A stretch of 37,192 bases of DNA, taken from JAAYCI01 sp031551695 (GTDB lineage: Bacteria; Bacillota; Clostridia; Oscillospirales; Ruminococcaceae). A program made the position numbers and the translations under genes. The notes beneath the pieces were generated by a model. The model was not told the origin of the DNA. It worked only from the letters and a program-made list of their open reading frames with translations, and did no database searches. Shown piece after piece: positions 7,727 through 15,279 of this stretch (position 1 is its first letter; each line of letters begins with the position of its first letter). The stretch is taken from assembly GCA_031551695.1 (NCBI GenBank), contig JAVBNG010000059.1:1-37192 (forward strand), in the 5' to 3' direction.

Positions 7727-8269
7727 ATGAAAAAACTGGGAGTCCGTACCATTGTCGCCATCGGCGTTGGCGCCGCCATTTTCTTTGTGCTGGGGCGGTT
7801 TGCCGCCATTCCGGTGTTTGCCAACACCAGCATCATGCTGCAATATGCTGTGCTTGGGTTTTTCGCCGTGGTTTTTGGGCCGGTGGCAGGGCTGTTCATC
7901 GGTCTCATCGGCCACGCGCTCATCGATTTTACCTCCTATGGCCCGTGGTGGAGCTGGATCATCGCTTCCGGCGTGGTGGGGCTGCTCATCGGCCTCGGCT
8001 GCATGGGCATCGATCTGGATTCCGGCGAATGGAGCGCCAAAACAGCCGTGCGTTTTTGTGTGGTGTCCGTCATCGCAAACCTGATTGCCTGGGTGGGCGT
8101 GGCGCCGGTGCTGGATATTTTGATTTATTCGGAGCCGGTGGAGAAAATTTTTGTGCAGGGGCTCATCGCCGCAACATCCAACGCGGTTATCACCTGTGTG
8201 CTGGGCACGTTGCTGCTGTTTGCCTACAGCAAGACCCGCACGAAACAAGGCTCGCTGGATAAAGAATAA
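7727..8269 (+). CDS. ECF transporter substrate-binding (S) component, UPF0397-like
   Basis: A 180-residue membrane protein with about five or six helices. The run VGAAIFFVLGRFAAIPV, then LQYAVLGFFAVVFGPVAGLF and IGHALIDFTSYGPWWSW, matches the UPF0397/ECF S-component family, which binds a vitamin or small precursor and docks onto an energizing module. The substrate is not known to me and cannot be read from the sequence. It starts at ATG 7727, with AAGGAG 7 nt upstream. The double ATPase and T component that it needs follow directly, so this is a dedicated (group I) ECF system. A strong hairpin separates it from the ATPase gene. Confidence 0.88.
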   Translation: MKKLGVRTIVAIGVGAAIFFVLGRFAAIPVFANTSIMLQYAVLGFFAVVFGPVAGLFIGLIGHALIDFTSYGPWWSWIIASGVVGLLIGLGCMGIDLDSGEWSAKTAVRFCVVSVIANLIAWVGVAPVLDILIYSEPVEKIFVQGLIAATSNAVITCVLGTLLLFAYSKTRTKQGSLDKE

Positions 8270-8276
8270 GAAAGCA

Positions 8277-8324
8277 AAAACACACAAAACCATCGGAGGC
8301 AGCTTCGGTGGTTTTGTGCGTTTT
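8277..8324 (+). terminator. 22-bp hairpin with U-rich end inside the ECF operon
   Basis: Arms 8277-8298 and 8303-8324 pair over 22 positions with one A-C mismatch and two G-U pairs, around a GCAG loop. The right arm ends in TTTT, so it resembles an intrinsic terminator or attenuator placed between the S-component gene and the ATPase gene. The ATPase ribosome site starts just 5 nt after the stem. Confidence 0.7.
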
Positions 8325-8338
8325 GAAAAAGGGGAAAC

Positions 8339-10051
8339 ATGGGCGAGATCATCCGGTTCGAGGGGTTCAGCTTTCAGTACAACGCCCAAAAGCAGGCCAC
8401 GTTGCACGACATTGGCCTTGTGGTGCGCGCCGGCGAAAAGGTGATGATCGTGGGGCCGTCCGGCAGCGGCAAAAGCACCATTGCCAGCTGTATCAACGGG
8501 CTGGTGCCGTTCAACTACAAAGGCGAAAGCACCGGCAGCGCGCAGGTGGGTGGCAAAGAGACAAAGGATTTGAGCCTGTTTGCGCTTTCGCGCGTCGTTG
8601 GCACCGTGCTGCAGGACCCGGACAGCCAGTTCATTGGCCTGACGGCGGGCGAGGACATCGCGTTTTCGCTGGAAAACAACTGCGTTGCCCAGGGCGAGAT
8701 GCTGGAAATGACCAAAAAAGCCGCCGCCCTTGTGGGCGTGGGCGGTTTTTTGGCGCACAGCCCGTATGACCTTTCCGGCGGGCAAAAGCAGCGGGTGTGC
8801 ATGGCGGGGGTGATTGTGGACGCCGTGCGGCTGCTGCTGTTCGACGAGCCGCTGGCCAATCTGGACCCTGCCACTGGCAAGCAGGCGATGGAACTGATCG
8901 ACGACATCCGAAAGGAAACGGATACCACGGTGCTCATCATCGAGCACCGGCTGGAGGACGTGCTGCACCGGGACATCGACCGGGTGGTGCTGGTGAACGA
9001 CGGCCGCATTGTTGCAGACATGCCGCCGGACGACATGATGTGTGACGGCTGCCTGCACAGCACCGGCCTGCGCGAACCGCTGTACCTGACGGCGCTGAAA
9101 TACGCGGGCGTGCAGGTGACGCCCGCCATGCGGCCCGGGCGCATTGCCACCCTGGCCCTGGCGGAAAGGCAAAAGCAGCAGGTGCGCGGCTGGTTTGCGA
9201 ACACGAACCCGCCGCCGCTGCCCCCCTGCGGGGACGAGCTTTTGCGCGTGGAAGGGCTTTCGTTTGCCTACGGCGCGGGCACGGAGGTGCTGCGGGACGT
9301 CAGCTTTGCGGTGAACCGCGGCGAAATGGCGGCCATTGTGGGCACAAACGGCGCGGGGAAATCCACCCTGGCAAAGGTGATATGCGGTTTTGAAAAAACC
9401 GGAGCCGGGCGCGTGCTGTTCAAAGGGGAAGACATGGCCAAACTGAGCATTGCCGAGCGGGCAAAGCACATTGGCTACGTGATGCAAAACCCGAACCAGA
9501 TGCTGAGCAAGCCCATGATTTTTGACGAGGTGGCCATCGGCCTGCGCAGCCGCGGCATGGATGAGCCGCAAGTGAAAGAGCGCGTTGAGGAAACCTTGCA
9601 AACCTGCGGGCTGTATCCCTTCCGCAACTGGCCCATTTCCGCTTTGTCCTTCGGGCAAAAAAAGCGCGTTACCATTGCGTCGGTGCTGGTGATGCGCCCG
9701 GAGATCATCATTTTGGACGAACCCACGGCGGGGCAGGACTTCCGCCATTACACCGAGATCATGGAGTTTTTGCGGCGTTTAAACGAAGAGGGCGTGACGG
9801 TGCTGATGATCACCCACGATATGCACCTGATGCTGGAATACGCCCCACGGGCCGTCGTGTTTTCCGAAGGCCGCCTGCTGGCGGATTCCACCGCTGCCAA
9901 AGTGCTGACGAACCCGGCCCTTGTGCAAAAGGCCAGCTTGAAGGAGACCAGCCTTTATCAGCTTGCCCAGCTGTGCGGCATTGCAAACACCGCGGCGTTT
10001 GCCCAGCATTTTATCGACTATGACCGGGAGGTGCGAGCCCATGGGAACTGA
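8339..10051 (+). CDS. ECF transporter ATPase with two fused ABC domains (YkoD-like)
   Basis: A 570-residue protein with two complete nucleotide-binding domains that power the ECF transporter. Domain 1 has Walker A GPSGSGKST (residues 39-47), signature LSGGQKQRVCMAGV and Walker B LLLFDEPLANLDP. Domain 2 (from about residue 300) has Walker A GTNGAGKST, the variant signature LSFGQKKRVTIASV and Walker B IIILDEPTAGQDF. Fusion of EcfA and EcfA' is typical of the YkoD type. The ATG at 8339 has AAGGGG only 4 nt upstream. The 3' end overlaps the T-component gene by 11 bases. With no riboswitch and no biosynthetic neighbour, the substrate stays open. Confidence 0.93.
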   Translation: MGEIIRFEGFSFQYNAQKQATLHDIGLVVRAGEKVMIVGPSGSGKSTIASCINGLVPFNYKGESTGSAQVGGKETKDLSLFALSRVVGTVLQDPDSQFIGLTAGEDIAFSLENNCVAQGEMLEMTKKAAALVGVGGFLAHSPYDLSGGQKQRVCMAGVIVDAVRLLLFDEPLANLDPATGKQAMELIDDIRKETDTTVLIIEHRLEDVLHRDIDRVVLVNDGRIVADMPPDDMMCDGCLHSTGLREPLYLTALKYAGVQVTPAMRPGRIATLALAERQKQQVRGWFANTNPPPLPPCGDELLRVEGLSFAYGAGTEVLRDVSFAVNRGEMAAIVGTNGAGKSTLAKVICGFEKTGAGRVLFKGEDMAKLSIAERAKHIGYVMQNPNQMLSKPMIFDEVAIGLRSRGMDEPQVKERVEETLQTCGLYPFRNWPISALSFGQKKRVTIASVLVMRPEIIILDEPTAGQDFRHYTEIMEFLRRLNEEGVTVLMITHDMHLMLEYAPRAVVFSEGRLLADSTAAKVLTNPALVQKASLKETSLYQLAQLCGIANTAAFAQHFIDYDREVRAHGN

Positions 10052-10877
10052 CGCCGCCGGCCTCGGCTACATCAAGCGCGACACCCCGGTGCACCGGCTT
10101 TCCGGGGCGGCAAAACTGCTGATGACGGTGCTCGTCAGCATCGCGGCCATGATCACCTACGACACGCGGTTTTTGCTGGCCATCATCTTGCTGTCGTTTT
10201 TCATGTTTTTCCTGTCCAAAATCAAGCTCCGTGAAATCCGCCTGGTGCTGGTGTTGATCGCCGCTTTCATGCTGCTGAACAATGTTATCATCTTTTTGTT
10301 TGCACCGGAGGAAGGCGTGGCCATTTACGGCACGCGCCATGTGCTGGCACATTTGGCCGGGCCATACTATTTAACGCAGGAACAGCTGTTTTACCAGCTA
10401 AATGTCACCATTAAGTATTTTTCCATTTTGCCCATTGCGCTCATTTTTATTTACACCACACAGCCCAGCGAGTTTGCCGCCAGCCTTAACAAGATTGGCG
10501 TGCATTACAAGGTGGCCTACTCTGTGGCGCTGGCCCTGCGGTATATTCCGGACGTTCAGCGTGATTTCCGCGAGATCAGACAGGCGCAGCAGGCAAGGGG
10601 GATTGATATGTCGCGGAACGTGAAGCTGTCCCGTCGGCTGAAAAGCGTGTCATCCATCCTGTTCCCACTCATTTTTACCAGCATCGATAAAATCGAAACC
10701 GTGTCCAACGCCATGGAACTGCGCAGCTTTGGCAAGGAGAAAAACCGCACGTGGTATTGTGCCAAGCCATTCAGCGTGGCAGACGTCGCCCTTGTGGCGC
10801 TAAGCGCCCTGCTGGTGGCCTGCGCCGTGTGGCTGAATTTTGTAAACCACGGCCGGTTTTATAACCCGTTCCTCTAG
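10041..10877 (+). CDS. ecfT: ECF transporter transmembrane (T) component
   Basis: A 278-residue membrane coupling subunit (CbiQ/EcfT family, PF02361). It carries the two coupling-helix signatures: QAQQARGIDM (the A-R-G motif) and NAMELRSFG, about 70 residues apart, which contact the two ATPase domains. Several N-terminal helices precede them, starting with RLSGAAKLLMTVLVSIAAM. ATG 10041 is chosen over longer frames because GGAGG (10027-10031) is 9 nt upstream, and it overlaps the end of the ATPase gene, as expected for coupled translation. It is the last gene of the ECF operon. Confidence 0.92.
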   Translation: MGTDAAGLGYIKRDTPVHRLSGAAKLLMTVLVSIAAMITYDTRFLLAIILLSFFMFFLSKIKLREIRLVLVLIAAFMLLNNVIIFLFAPEEGVAIYGTRHVLAHLAGPYYLTQEQLFYQLNVTIKYFSILPIALIFIYTTQPSEFAASLNKIGVHYKVAYSVALALRYIPDVQRDFREIRQAQQARGIDMSRNVKLSRRLKSVSSILFPLIFTSIDKIETVSNAMELRSFGKEKNRTWYCAKPFSVADVALVALSALLVACAVWLNFVNHGRFYNPFL

Positions 10878-10933
10878 CCCCGGCCGCGCGCCCTGTTCAC
10901 AAAAAATTTACCGCAAATATCTACAAATAGTGT

Positions 10934-10962
10934 TTGTATACGCCCATGTACTCTGATAAAAT
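10934..10962 (+). promoter_or_regulatory. candidate promoter of the ktrBA operon
   Basis: TTGTAT (10934-10939), 17 bp and TAAAAT (10957-10962) form a reasonable sigma-A promoter. The longest open frame of the ktrB gene would begin at 10934, inside this promoter, which argues for a downstream start. Nothing else is evident in 10878-10933. Confidence 0.5.
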
Positions 10963-11035
10963 AAGGCATATTGGCATTTTTCGGATTGTGGGGGTGACAC
11001 GGACGGACGCCAAAAACCAGAGCATTGCCGGTGAA

Positions 11036-12451
11036 ATGCAAGGGCAGGGGAAGCGGCGAAAAGCCCACATGCCGCCGGCACAGGCCATTGCCCTCAGCTT
11101 CGCACTGATGATCTTCATCGGCGCGGGGCTTTTATGCCTGCCGTTTGCAAGCGTGCCGGGCGTAAAGGTGACATTTTTGGACGCGCTGTTCACGGCGACG
11201 TCTGCCAACTGCGTGACAGGCCTTGTGGTGCTGGATACGGCCACAACCTGGACATGGTTCGGCCGCCTTGTCATCATCGTGCTTATACAGCTGGGTGGCG
11301 TTGGTTTTTTCACGGTGTTGAACCTTTCGGCCGTTTTGCTGCGCCAGCGGGTTAGCCTGCGCAACCGGCTGGTGGTTTTGGCCATGTACAACGAAGAAAA
11401 CATCGGCGGCATCGGCCGCCTGCTGCGCAATGTGCTGAAGGTGACGCTGGTTGCCGAGGGCATTGGCGCGGTTTTGCTCACGGTCGTCTACTATTTTCAG
11501 CCTGTAAACGCTGAAAACAGCAACCGTTTTTTGCGGGCGCTGGTAAACGGGTTGTTTCATTCAGTGTCTGCCTTTTGCAACGCGGGCTTTGACATTTTGG
11601 GCCAAAACAGCCTGATGGACTATGTGCAAAACCCGGCCATGAATTTGGTCATTTCGGCGCTCATCATCAGCGGCGGCCTGGGGTTTGTGGTTTGGACGGA
11701 CATCGCCGAAACCATGAAAAAGCATAAGGGCAAGCGGCTGCGGCGCAAGCTGGCGCACCTGGGTCTGCATTCGAAGCTGGCCATCACGGTGACGGTGTTT
11801 TGGATATTTTTTGGAGCGGCGGCATTTTTTGTGATGGAATATACCAATCCCGCCACCTTGGGGGCATTGCCTTTATCCGGCAAGGTGCAGGCGGCGTTTT
11901 TCCAGTCCATCACGTTGCGCACCTGCGGCTTTGCCACCATCGACCAAGCAGGTATGTTCGACGCTTCAAAGTTTTTTTCAAGCATCCTGATGATGGTCGG
12001 CGGCTCGCCGGCCAGCACGGCGGGCGGTTTTAAAACAGTGACGTTGGCGGTGCTGGCTGTCACTATCTTCTCACTGTTCAAGGGGCGCGACCATATCGAG
12101 GCCTTTGGCCGCACACTGCCGCTGGAAATTTTGCAAAAGGTGCTCACCGTGTTTTGCACCATGGTGGCGGTGGTTATTTTTGCCACCTTTGCGCTCACGT
12201 TTACGGAGTACGGCCAGCCGTATGACCACAATTTTTTAAACCTGTTTTTTGAAGCCGCCAGCGCGGCGGGCACCGTGGGCCTCACCACCGGCGTAACGCC
12301 AAACCTGACTGTGGCGGGGCGTATCGTCGTCGTTCTGTGCATGTATATTGGGCGTTTAAGCCCTGTTACGATGGTGGTGGCCCTTACGTACCGCAAAGCG
12401 CGGGTGAACAACAAAACAAGCTACCCGGAAGAAAACGTGGTAGTTGGGTGA
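11036..12451 (+). CDS. ktrB: potassium uptake channel subunit, TrkH/KtrB family
   Basis: A cation channel subunit of about 471 residues. All four P-loop repeats are visible: ATSANCVTGL (about residues 54-63), SVSAFCNAGFD, SITLRTCGFATID and AASAAGTVGLTTG. Each has the selectivity-filter glycine or its equivalent, and helices flank them (PF02386). The start is uncertain. ATG 11036 leaves a short basic N-terminus before the first helix, as in KtrB; GTG codons at 10988 and 10994 are in frame but lack ribosome sites. It is followed at 22 bp by a KtrA-type regulator. KtrB conducts K+ (often Na+-dependent) and is gated by the cytoplasmic KtrA ring that binds nucleotide. Confidence 0.9.
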   Translation: MQGQGKRRKAHMPPAQAIALSFALMIFIGAGLLCLPFASVPGVKVTFLDALFTATSANCVTGLVVLDTATTWTWFGRLVIIVLIQLGGVGFFTVLNLSAVLLRQRVSLRNRLVVLAMYNEENIGGIGRLLRNVLKVTLVAEGIGAVLLTVVYYFQPVNAENSNRFLRALVNGLFHSVSAFCNAGFDILGQNSLMDYVQNPAMNLVISALIISGGLGFVVWTDIAETMKKHKGKRLRRKLAHLGLHSKLAITVTVFWIFFGAAAFFVMEYTNPATLGALPLSGKVQAAFFQSITLRTCGFATIDQAGMFDASKFFSSILMMVGGSPASTAGGFKTVTLAVLAVTIFSLFKGRDHIEAFGRTLPLEILQKVLTVFCTMVAVVIFATFALTFTEYGQPYDHNFLNLFFEAASAAGTVGLTTGVTPNLTVAGRIVVVLCMYIGRLSPVTMVVALTYRKARVNNKTSYPEENVVVG

Positions 12452-12473
12452 CAAGTTAACACGGAGGCGCGGA

Positions 12474-12950
12474 ATGAGCGAACAATCGAAAAAAGAGATG
12501 CAGTATGCCGTAATCGGCCTGGGGCGGTTCGGGTTCAGCCTGATGAAAACACTGGCGGAGTACGACGCCAATATCCTGGCGGTGGACGCGGACGTAGCGC
12601 ACCTGCACGAGGCGGAGGAATTTGCCACCCACGTGGTGCAGGCCACGGTGAGCGAAGAAGGTGCGCTGGAACATTTGAACCTTGGTGAATATGACGCAGT
12701 TGTGGTGGCCACAGGCGAAAATTTTGAGGCCACGGTGCTTGCCACCATGACGGCGAAGGAACAGGGTGCAAAATATGTGCTGGTGAAGGCGCAAAGCATG
12801 TTCCAAAAGCGCATTTTGGAAAAAATAGGCGCGGACACAGTAGTGCTGCCGGAGGTGGAAATGGGGGCCAGCATCGCCCGCAAGCTGGCCACCGGCGAGG
12901 ACGTGGCGGCGCAGCAGCAAGAAACCCCAACAAAAAAACTGCCCGGTTAG
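12474..12950 (+). CDS. ktrA: potassium uptake regulator KtrA/TrkA, RCK_N domain only
   Basis: The 158-residue product has a clear RCK_N Rossmann domain: YAVIGLGRFGFSL dinucleotide loop, the acidic end of strand 2 in LAVDAD, and ILEKIGADTVVLPEVEMGASIARKLA near the end (PF02254). Usual KtrA proteins are about 220 residues with a C-terminal RCK_C (TrkA_C) domain that binds c-di-AMP. Here homology stops at about residue 142, and a low-complexity tail (AAQQQETPTKKLPG) leads to the stop. The missing domain coincides with the recombinase/antitoxin scar that begins about 40 bp later, so truncation by rearrangement is likely, though a naturally short protein is possible. Start ATG 12474, GGAGG 6 nt upstream. 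Confidence 0.85.
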   Translation: MSEQSKKEMQYAVIGLGRFGFSLMKTLAEYDANILAVDADVAHLHEAEEFATHVVQATVSEEGALEHLNLGEYDAVVVATGENFEATVLATMTAKEQGAKYVLVKAQSMFQKRILEKIGADTVVLPEVEMGASIARKLATGEDVAAQQQETPTKKLPG

Positions 12951-12986
12951 GGGCGGCATCATAAGACAGTATTTGTCTTGTGCGTC

Positions 12987-13017
12987 AGACCGGCGTAGTT
13001 AACAGCTACGCCGGTCT
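12987..13017. terminator. bidirectional terminator after ktrA and the recombinase remnant
   Basis: AGACCGGCGTAG (12987-12998) and CTACGCCGGTCT (13006-13017) form a perfect 12-bp stem with a 7-nt loop, followed on the plus strand by TTCGTTTG. The minus-strand recombinase stop codon (13008-13006) lies inside the stem, so the hairpin could be native to the recombinase end and now serve ktrA. Confidence 0.7.
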
Positions 13018-14172
13018 TTCGTTTGCGCTGGTTTCTGGTGTGTTATCTTCCGGGACGGTAAGCGCTGGCAAAATCCCCACGAAGTCATAACTGATATGGA
13101 TTGCCTGCTTGCGTTTGCCGCTGGACTTGTCCGCAGCGCCTACAAATACCTTGTGGATAAGGTCGTTTAGCACCGTCGCCGTCAATTCTTCCAGCCCTTC
13201 ATGCTGATTGCACTTTTCAATGAACCGCTCCACGCCCTCGGTGCGTTCACTCTGCTCGTCGAGCTTGGCTTGCCATTGTTCCAGTTTGCTTTCCAAATCG
13301 GCTTGCTCGGCTTCGTAATCGGTAGAGAGTTCCGCAAAGCGGTTGTCGGGCAATTTCCCGCTCACATTGTCCTCATACATCCGCTTGAATAGCCGGGACA
13401 ATTCCAGCAAACGTTGTTCGGCCTTTACCATCTGTTTTTTTCGCAAGGCCATTTCCCGTTTCAACTCTTCCGTGCGCTTCGCATCCACCCTGCGCCGAAA
13501 CTCGTCCTCGTAATGGGAAACAAAATAAGTCACAGCTTGCAGATGCCGCAGCACCAATTCTTCCAGAACGACTGCGCGGATGAAATGTGTCGGGCAGATT
13601 TCCTTGCCCTTTAGCCTTGACTTAGAGCAAACAAAGTGGTCTTGGTTCTCGTTGAGATTTTTGGCGGTGCAAAAATATAGCTTGGCTCCGCAATCAGCGC
13701 AATGGGCAATGCCTGAAAAAAGACTGGTCTTGCCCGTCTTGGTCGGCCTGCGCCTGTGTTTGCGCAGCTCTTGCACCTTCTCCCAAGTCCCTGTGTCCAC
13801 GATGGCCTCATGTGTGTTCTCAAACACCATCTGCTGGTCTGCGGGATTTGCTACGGTCTTCTTCAATTTGTAGGATGTGCGATGCGTCTTGAAGTTGACA
13901 GTATGGCCCAAGTATTCCCGGCGTTCCAAGATATCTACCACAGAATAAGCGCGCCATGCACATGGGTTATGGCTGGGGATTGCATGGGTAGCTTTGCGGC
14001 CCTGTGATACCGTATAGGCTGTTGGAATCAGTACGCCGTCTTCTTTCAGCACCCGCGCAATTTGCGACGGCCCCTTGCCTTCCATACAGAGGGCAAAAAT
14101 ACGCCGCACGACCGCCGCAGCTTCTTCATCCACAATGTGTAAGTGCGCTATGGGGCAACCGCACGATACCAC
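13006..14172 (-). pseudogene. large serine recombinase, catalytic domain missing
   Basis: The frame opens at GTG 14172 and codes 388 residues that match only the middle and C-terminal parts of a large serine recombinase. These are a recombinase domain from VDEEAAAVVRRIFALCMEGKGPS (PF07508), a zinc ribbon with CADCGAKL followed by FVCSKSRLKGKEICPTHFI, a long coiled coil (about residues 225-330) and a DUF4368-like end. The N-terminal resolvase domain of about 150 residues with its nucleophilic serine is absent, so strand cleavage is impossible. The usual lead-in to HIVDEEAA is replaced by an unrelated stretch starting MVSCGCPI. Base composition is visibly less GC-rich than the flanks, which fits acquired DNA. 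I regard it as a decayed remnant of an integrative element. Confidence 0.85.
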
Positions 14173-14194
14173 CGCTATGGTATGTAAGTGCGCT
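14138..14194. repeat. 12-bp direct repeats at the broken end of the recombinase
   Basis: TGTAAGTGCGCT occurs at 14138-14149 and again at 14183-14194, 45 bp apart. The first copy is where recombinase homology begins; the second lies between it and the antitoxin gene. This may mark the deletion that removed the catalytic domain. Confidence 0.5.
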
Positions 14195-14212
14195 GTTGGT
14201 AGAACGATGCGG

Positions 14213-14425
14213 TTAGTTGCTTAAAGCACCTTTCGCAATTCCGTGCCGTTTCTCAATTTCTGCAATCACATCATCGGCAGAGGCTTCACCGCGAAGGATG
14301 CGGCGCATATCGTCTTTTTTCCGCTCGTCTAAGTCCATATCTTCAAACGACATGATGGCCGCTATATTGCGTACTATTTTTTCAATCTCCGCTTCGCTTC
14401 GAACCGGTGTTTTTGCTTCTTGCAT
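14213..14425 (-). CDS. antitoxin VbhA-like protein, no Fic toxin nearby
   Basis: A 70-residue acidic helical protein. The core FEDMDLDERKKDDMRRILRG and then ASADDVIAEIEKRHG resemble the VbhA antitoxin family (PF18495), which inhibits Fic AMP-transferase toxins through an [S/T]xxxE[G/N] helix. Here the glutamate is kept (Glu of FED), but the serine/threonine position reads isoleucine and the following G/N is aspartate, so the inhibitory motif is degenerate. No Fic gene (HPFxxGNG) is present on either side: the remnant recombinase lies downstream and a methyltransferase scar upstream. Start ATG 14425, GGGAGA 5 nt upstream. AT-rich upstream DNA and low GC set it apart from the neighbours. Confidence 0.6.
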   Translation of the reverse strand: MQEAKTPVRSEAEIEKIVRNIAAIMSFEDMDLDERKKDDMRRILRGEASADDVIAEIEKRHGIAKGALSN

Positions 14426-14466
14426 GAGTGTCTCCCAATCTCAAAATAGTCGATTGTGCTAATAAT

Positions 14467-14472
14467 ATTATA
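14467..14472 (-). promoter_or_regulatory. -10 element of the antitoxin gene
   Basis: TATAAT reads on the minus strand in the AT-rich stretch 14455-14480, about 42 bp before the antitoxin start. No convincing -35 is seen. It lies exactly at the edge of the methyltransferase remnant, so the promoter may have come with the inserted DNA. Confidence 0.4.
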
Positions 14473-14477
14473 CTATA

Positions 14478-14507
14478 AATTCGTTTGGCATGCCATGAAA
14501 AAGCCAT
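14478..14507 (-). pseudogene. ten-codon remnant of a second, tandem methyltransferase
   Basis: Five bases after the stop of the methyltransferase gene, a new ATG (14507) reads MAFSWHAKRI. This matches the neighbour's own N-terminus, MAFTWTAKRI, at 8 of 10 positions, and many codons share bases. Similarity stops at once and the frame runs into the antitoxin promoter. This looks like the 5' end of a tandem paralogue cut off by the insertion or deletion that brought the recombinase and antitoxin. Confidence 0.7.
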
Positions 14508-14511
14508 GTGT

Positions 14512-15216
14512 TCAACGCTCCACTTCCACCACAAAAATACCCAGCTTTTTATCCCCCGGCAAATAAAAGGGGAACTGCCCATCGTTGCGCTGCTGCAAGG
14601 TTGCAGCTAAAAACGCGTCCACTTCACCCGGCGGCAAATCCGGTGCGTTACACGTTACAAAATCGCGCGCGTCCTGTATGGAGCGCAGGGGCTGGCCGAA
14701 AGAAAATGTGTCTTGCAGCAGTGTGTATCGAAAGCCGTTCCGTTCGAGGATGCCCGCCACATCCCGGACGGTTTCTTTTGGCAGCCGGTGCCCCTTCGGG
14801 CGCATGGTGCCGTTTGTGTCGGCATTCACCACGCGCACAAACAGGCGGGTGGCGTGTTTCACGCAGTTCAACATCAGCTCGGCAGGGGTGCCGAAAAACG
14901 CCATCAGCACCACGTCATACATGCCCTGCGCATTGCGCGCGTCGGCGCAGATGGTTTCGATGTTCTGCACACCCGCTTTGGCGGCCTCTTCCCGCAGGGT
15001 ATACAGCGCTGTTTCATCCACGTCCAAACAGGCGGCGCGGCGCACCAACGGCGCAAGCTGCACGTCAAGAAGGCCAAGCCCGCAGCCCATGTCGCACAGT
15101 GTATCCTGCGGGCGTAAATATGGCGCAATTTTAGCCGCCAGCGTTTCGTAAAAATTGCTGCCGCGCGCAGCGTCCAAGTACCACTGGATGCGTTTGGCCG
15201 TCCAAGTAAATGCCAT
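14512..15216 (-). CDS. class I SAM-dependent methyltransferase
   Basis: A 234-residue cytoplasmic protein. The SAM-binding motif I is LCDMGCGLGLLD at about residues 40-51, with the acidic end of strand 2 in ACLDVDETAL (Rossmann-like class I fold, Methyltransf_25 type). The substrate is unknown. ATG 15216 is chosen because AAGGAG lies 7 nt upstream; a longer frame back to 15513 has no ribosome site and crosses the divergent promoter. The gene is divergent from the NTPase-FmdE operon, and the shared 63-bp gap holds a ModE-like operator that could control both directions. A remnant of a tandem copy follows its stop. Confidence 0.85.
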   Translation of the reverse strand: MAFTWTAKRIQWYLDAARGSNFYETLAAKIAPYLRPQDTLCDMGCGLGLLDVQLAPLVRRAACLDVDETALYTLREEAAKAGVQNIETICADARNAQGMYDVVLMAFFGTPAELMLNCVKHATRLFVRVVNADTNGTMRPKGHRLPKETVRDVAGILERNGFRYTLLQDTFSFGQPLRSIQDARDFVTCNAPDLPPGEVDAFLAATLQQRNDGQFPFYLPGDKKLGIFVVEVER

Positions 15217-15227
15217 ACATTTTCTCC

Positions 15228-15256
15228 TTGCCGGATGCGTGACCGTTATGTATAAT
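15228..15256 (+). promoter_or_regulatory. promoter of the NTPase-FmdE operon
   Basis: TTGCCG (15228-15233), a 17-bp spacer and perfect TATAAT (15251-15256). The -10 lies inside the inverted repeat at 15243-15268, the arrangement expected for repression by blocking RNA polymerase. The -35 overlaps the ribosome site of the divergent methyltransferase. Confidence 0.75.
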
Positions 15257-15268
15257 AAAACATAACGG
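15243..15268. promoter_or_regulatory. ModE-like operator A
   Basis: CCGTTATGT (15243-15251) and ACATAACGG (15260-15268) are perfect inverted 9-bp arms with an 8-bp A/T spacer. The core CGTTATGT-N8-ACATAACG has the same 8+8+8 layout as the E. coli ModE consensus as I recall it (CGNTATATA-N6-TATATAACG). It covers the promoter -10. Operators B and C upstream of the ABC operon share the geometry. Confidence 0.75.
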
Positions 15269-15279
15269 GAGGGATGCCG

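Noticed and set aside
7700..9748. Very long open frame (682 codons) on the minus strand across the ECF genes
   Set aside because: It mirrors two certain ABC genes, has His-rich, low-complexity composition and no family signature.
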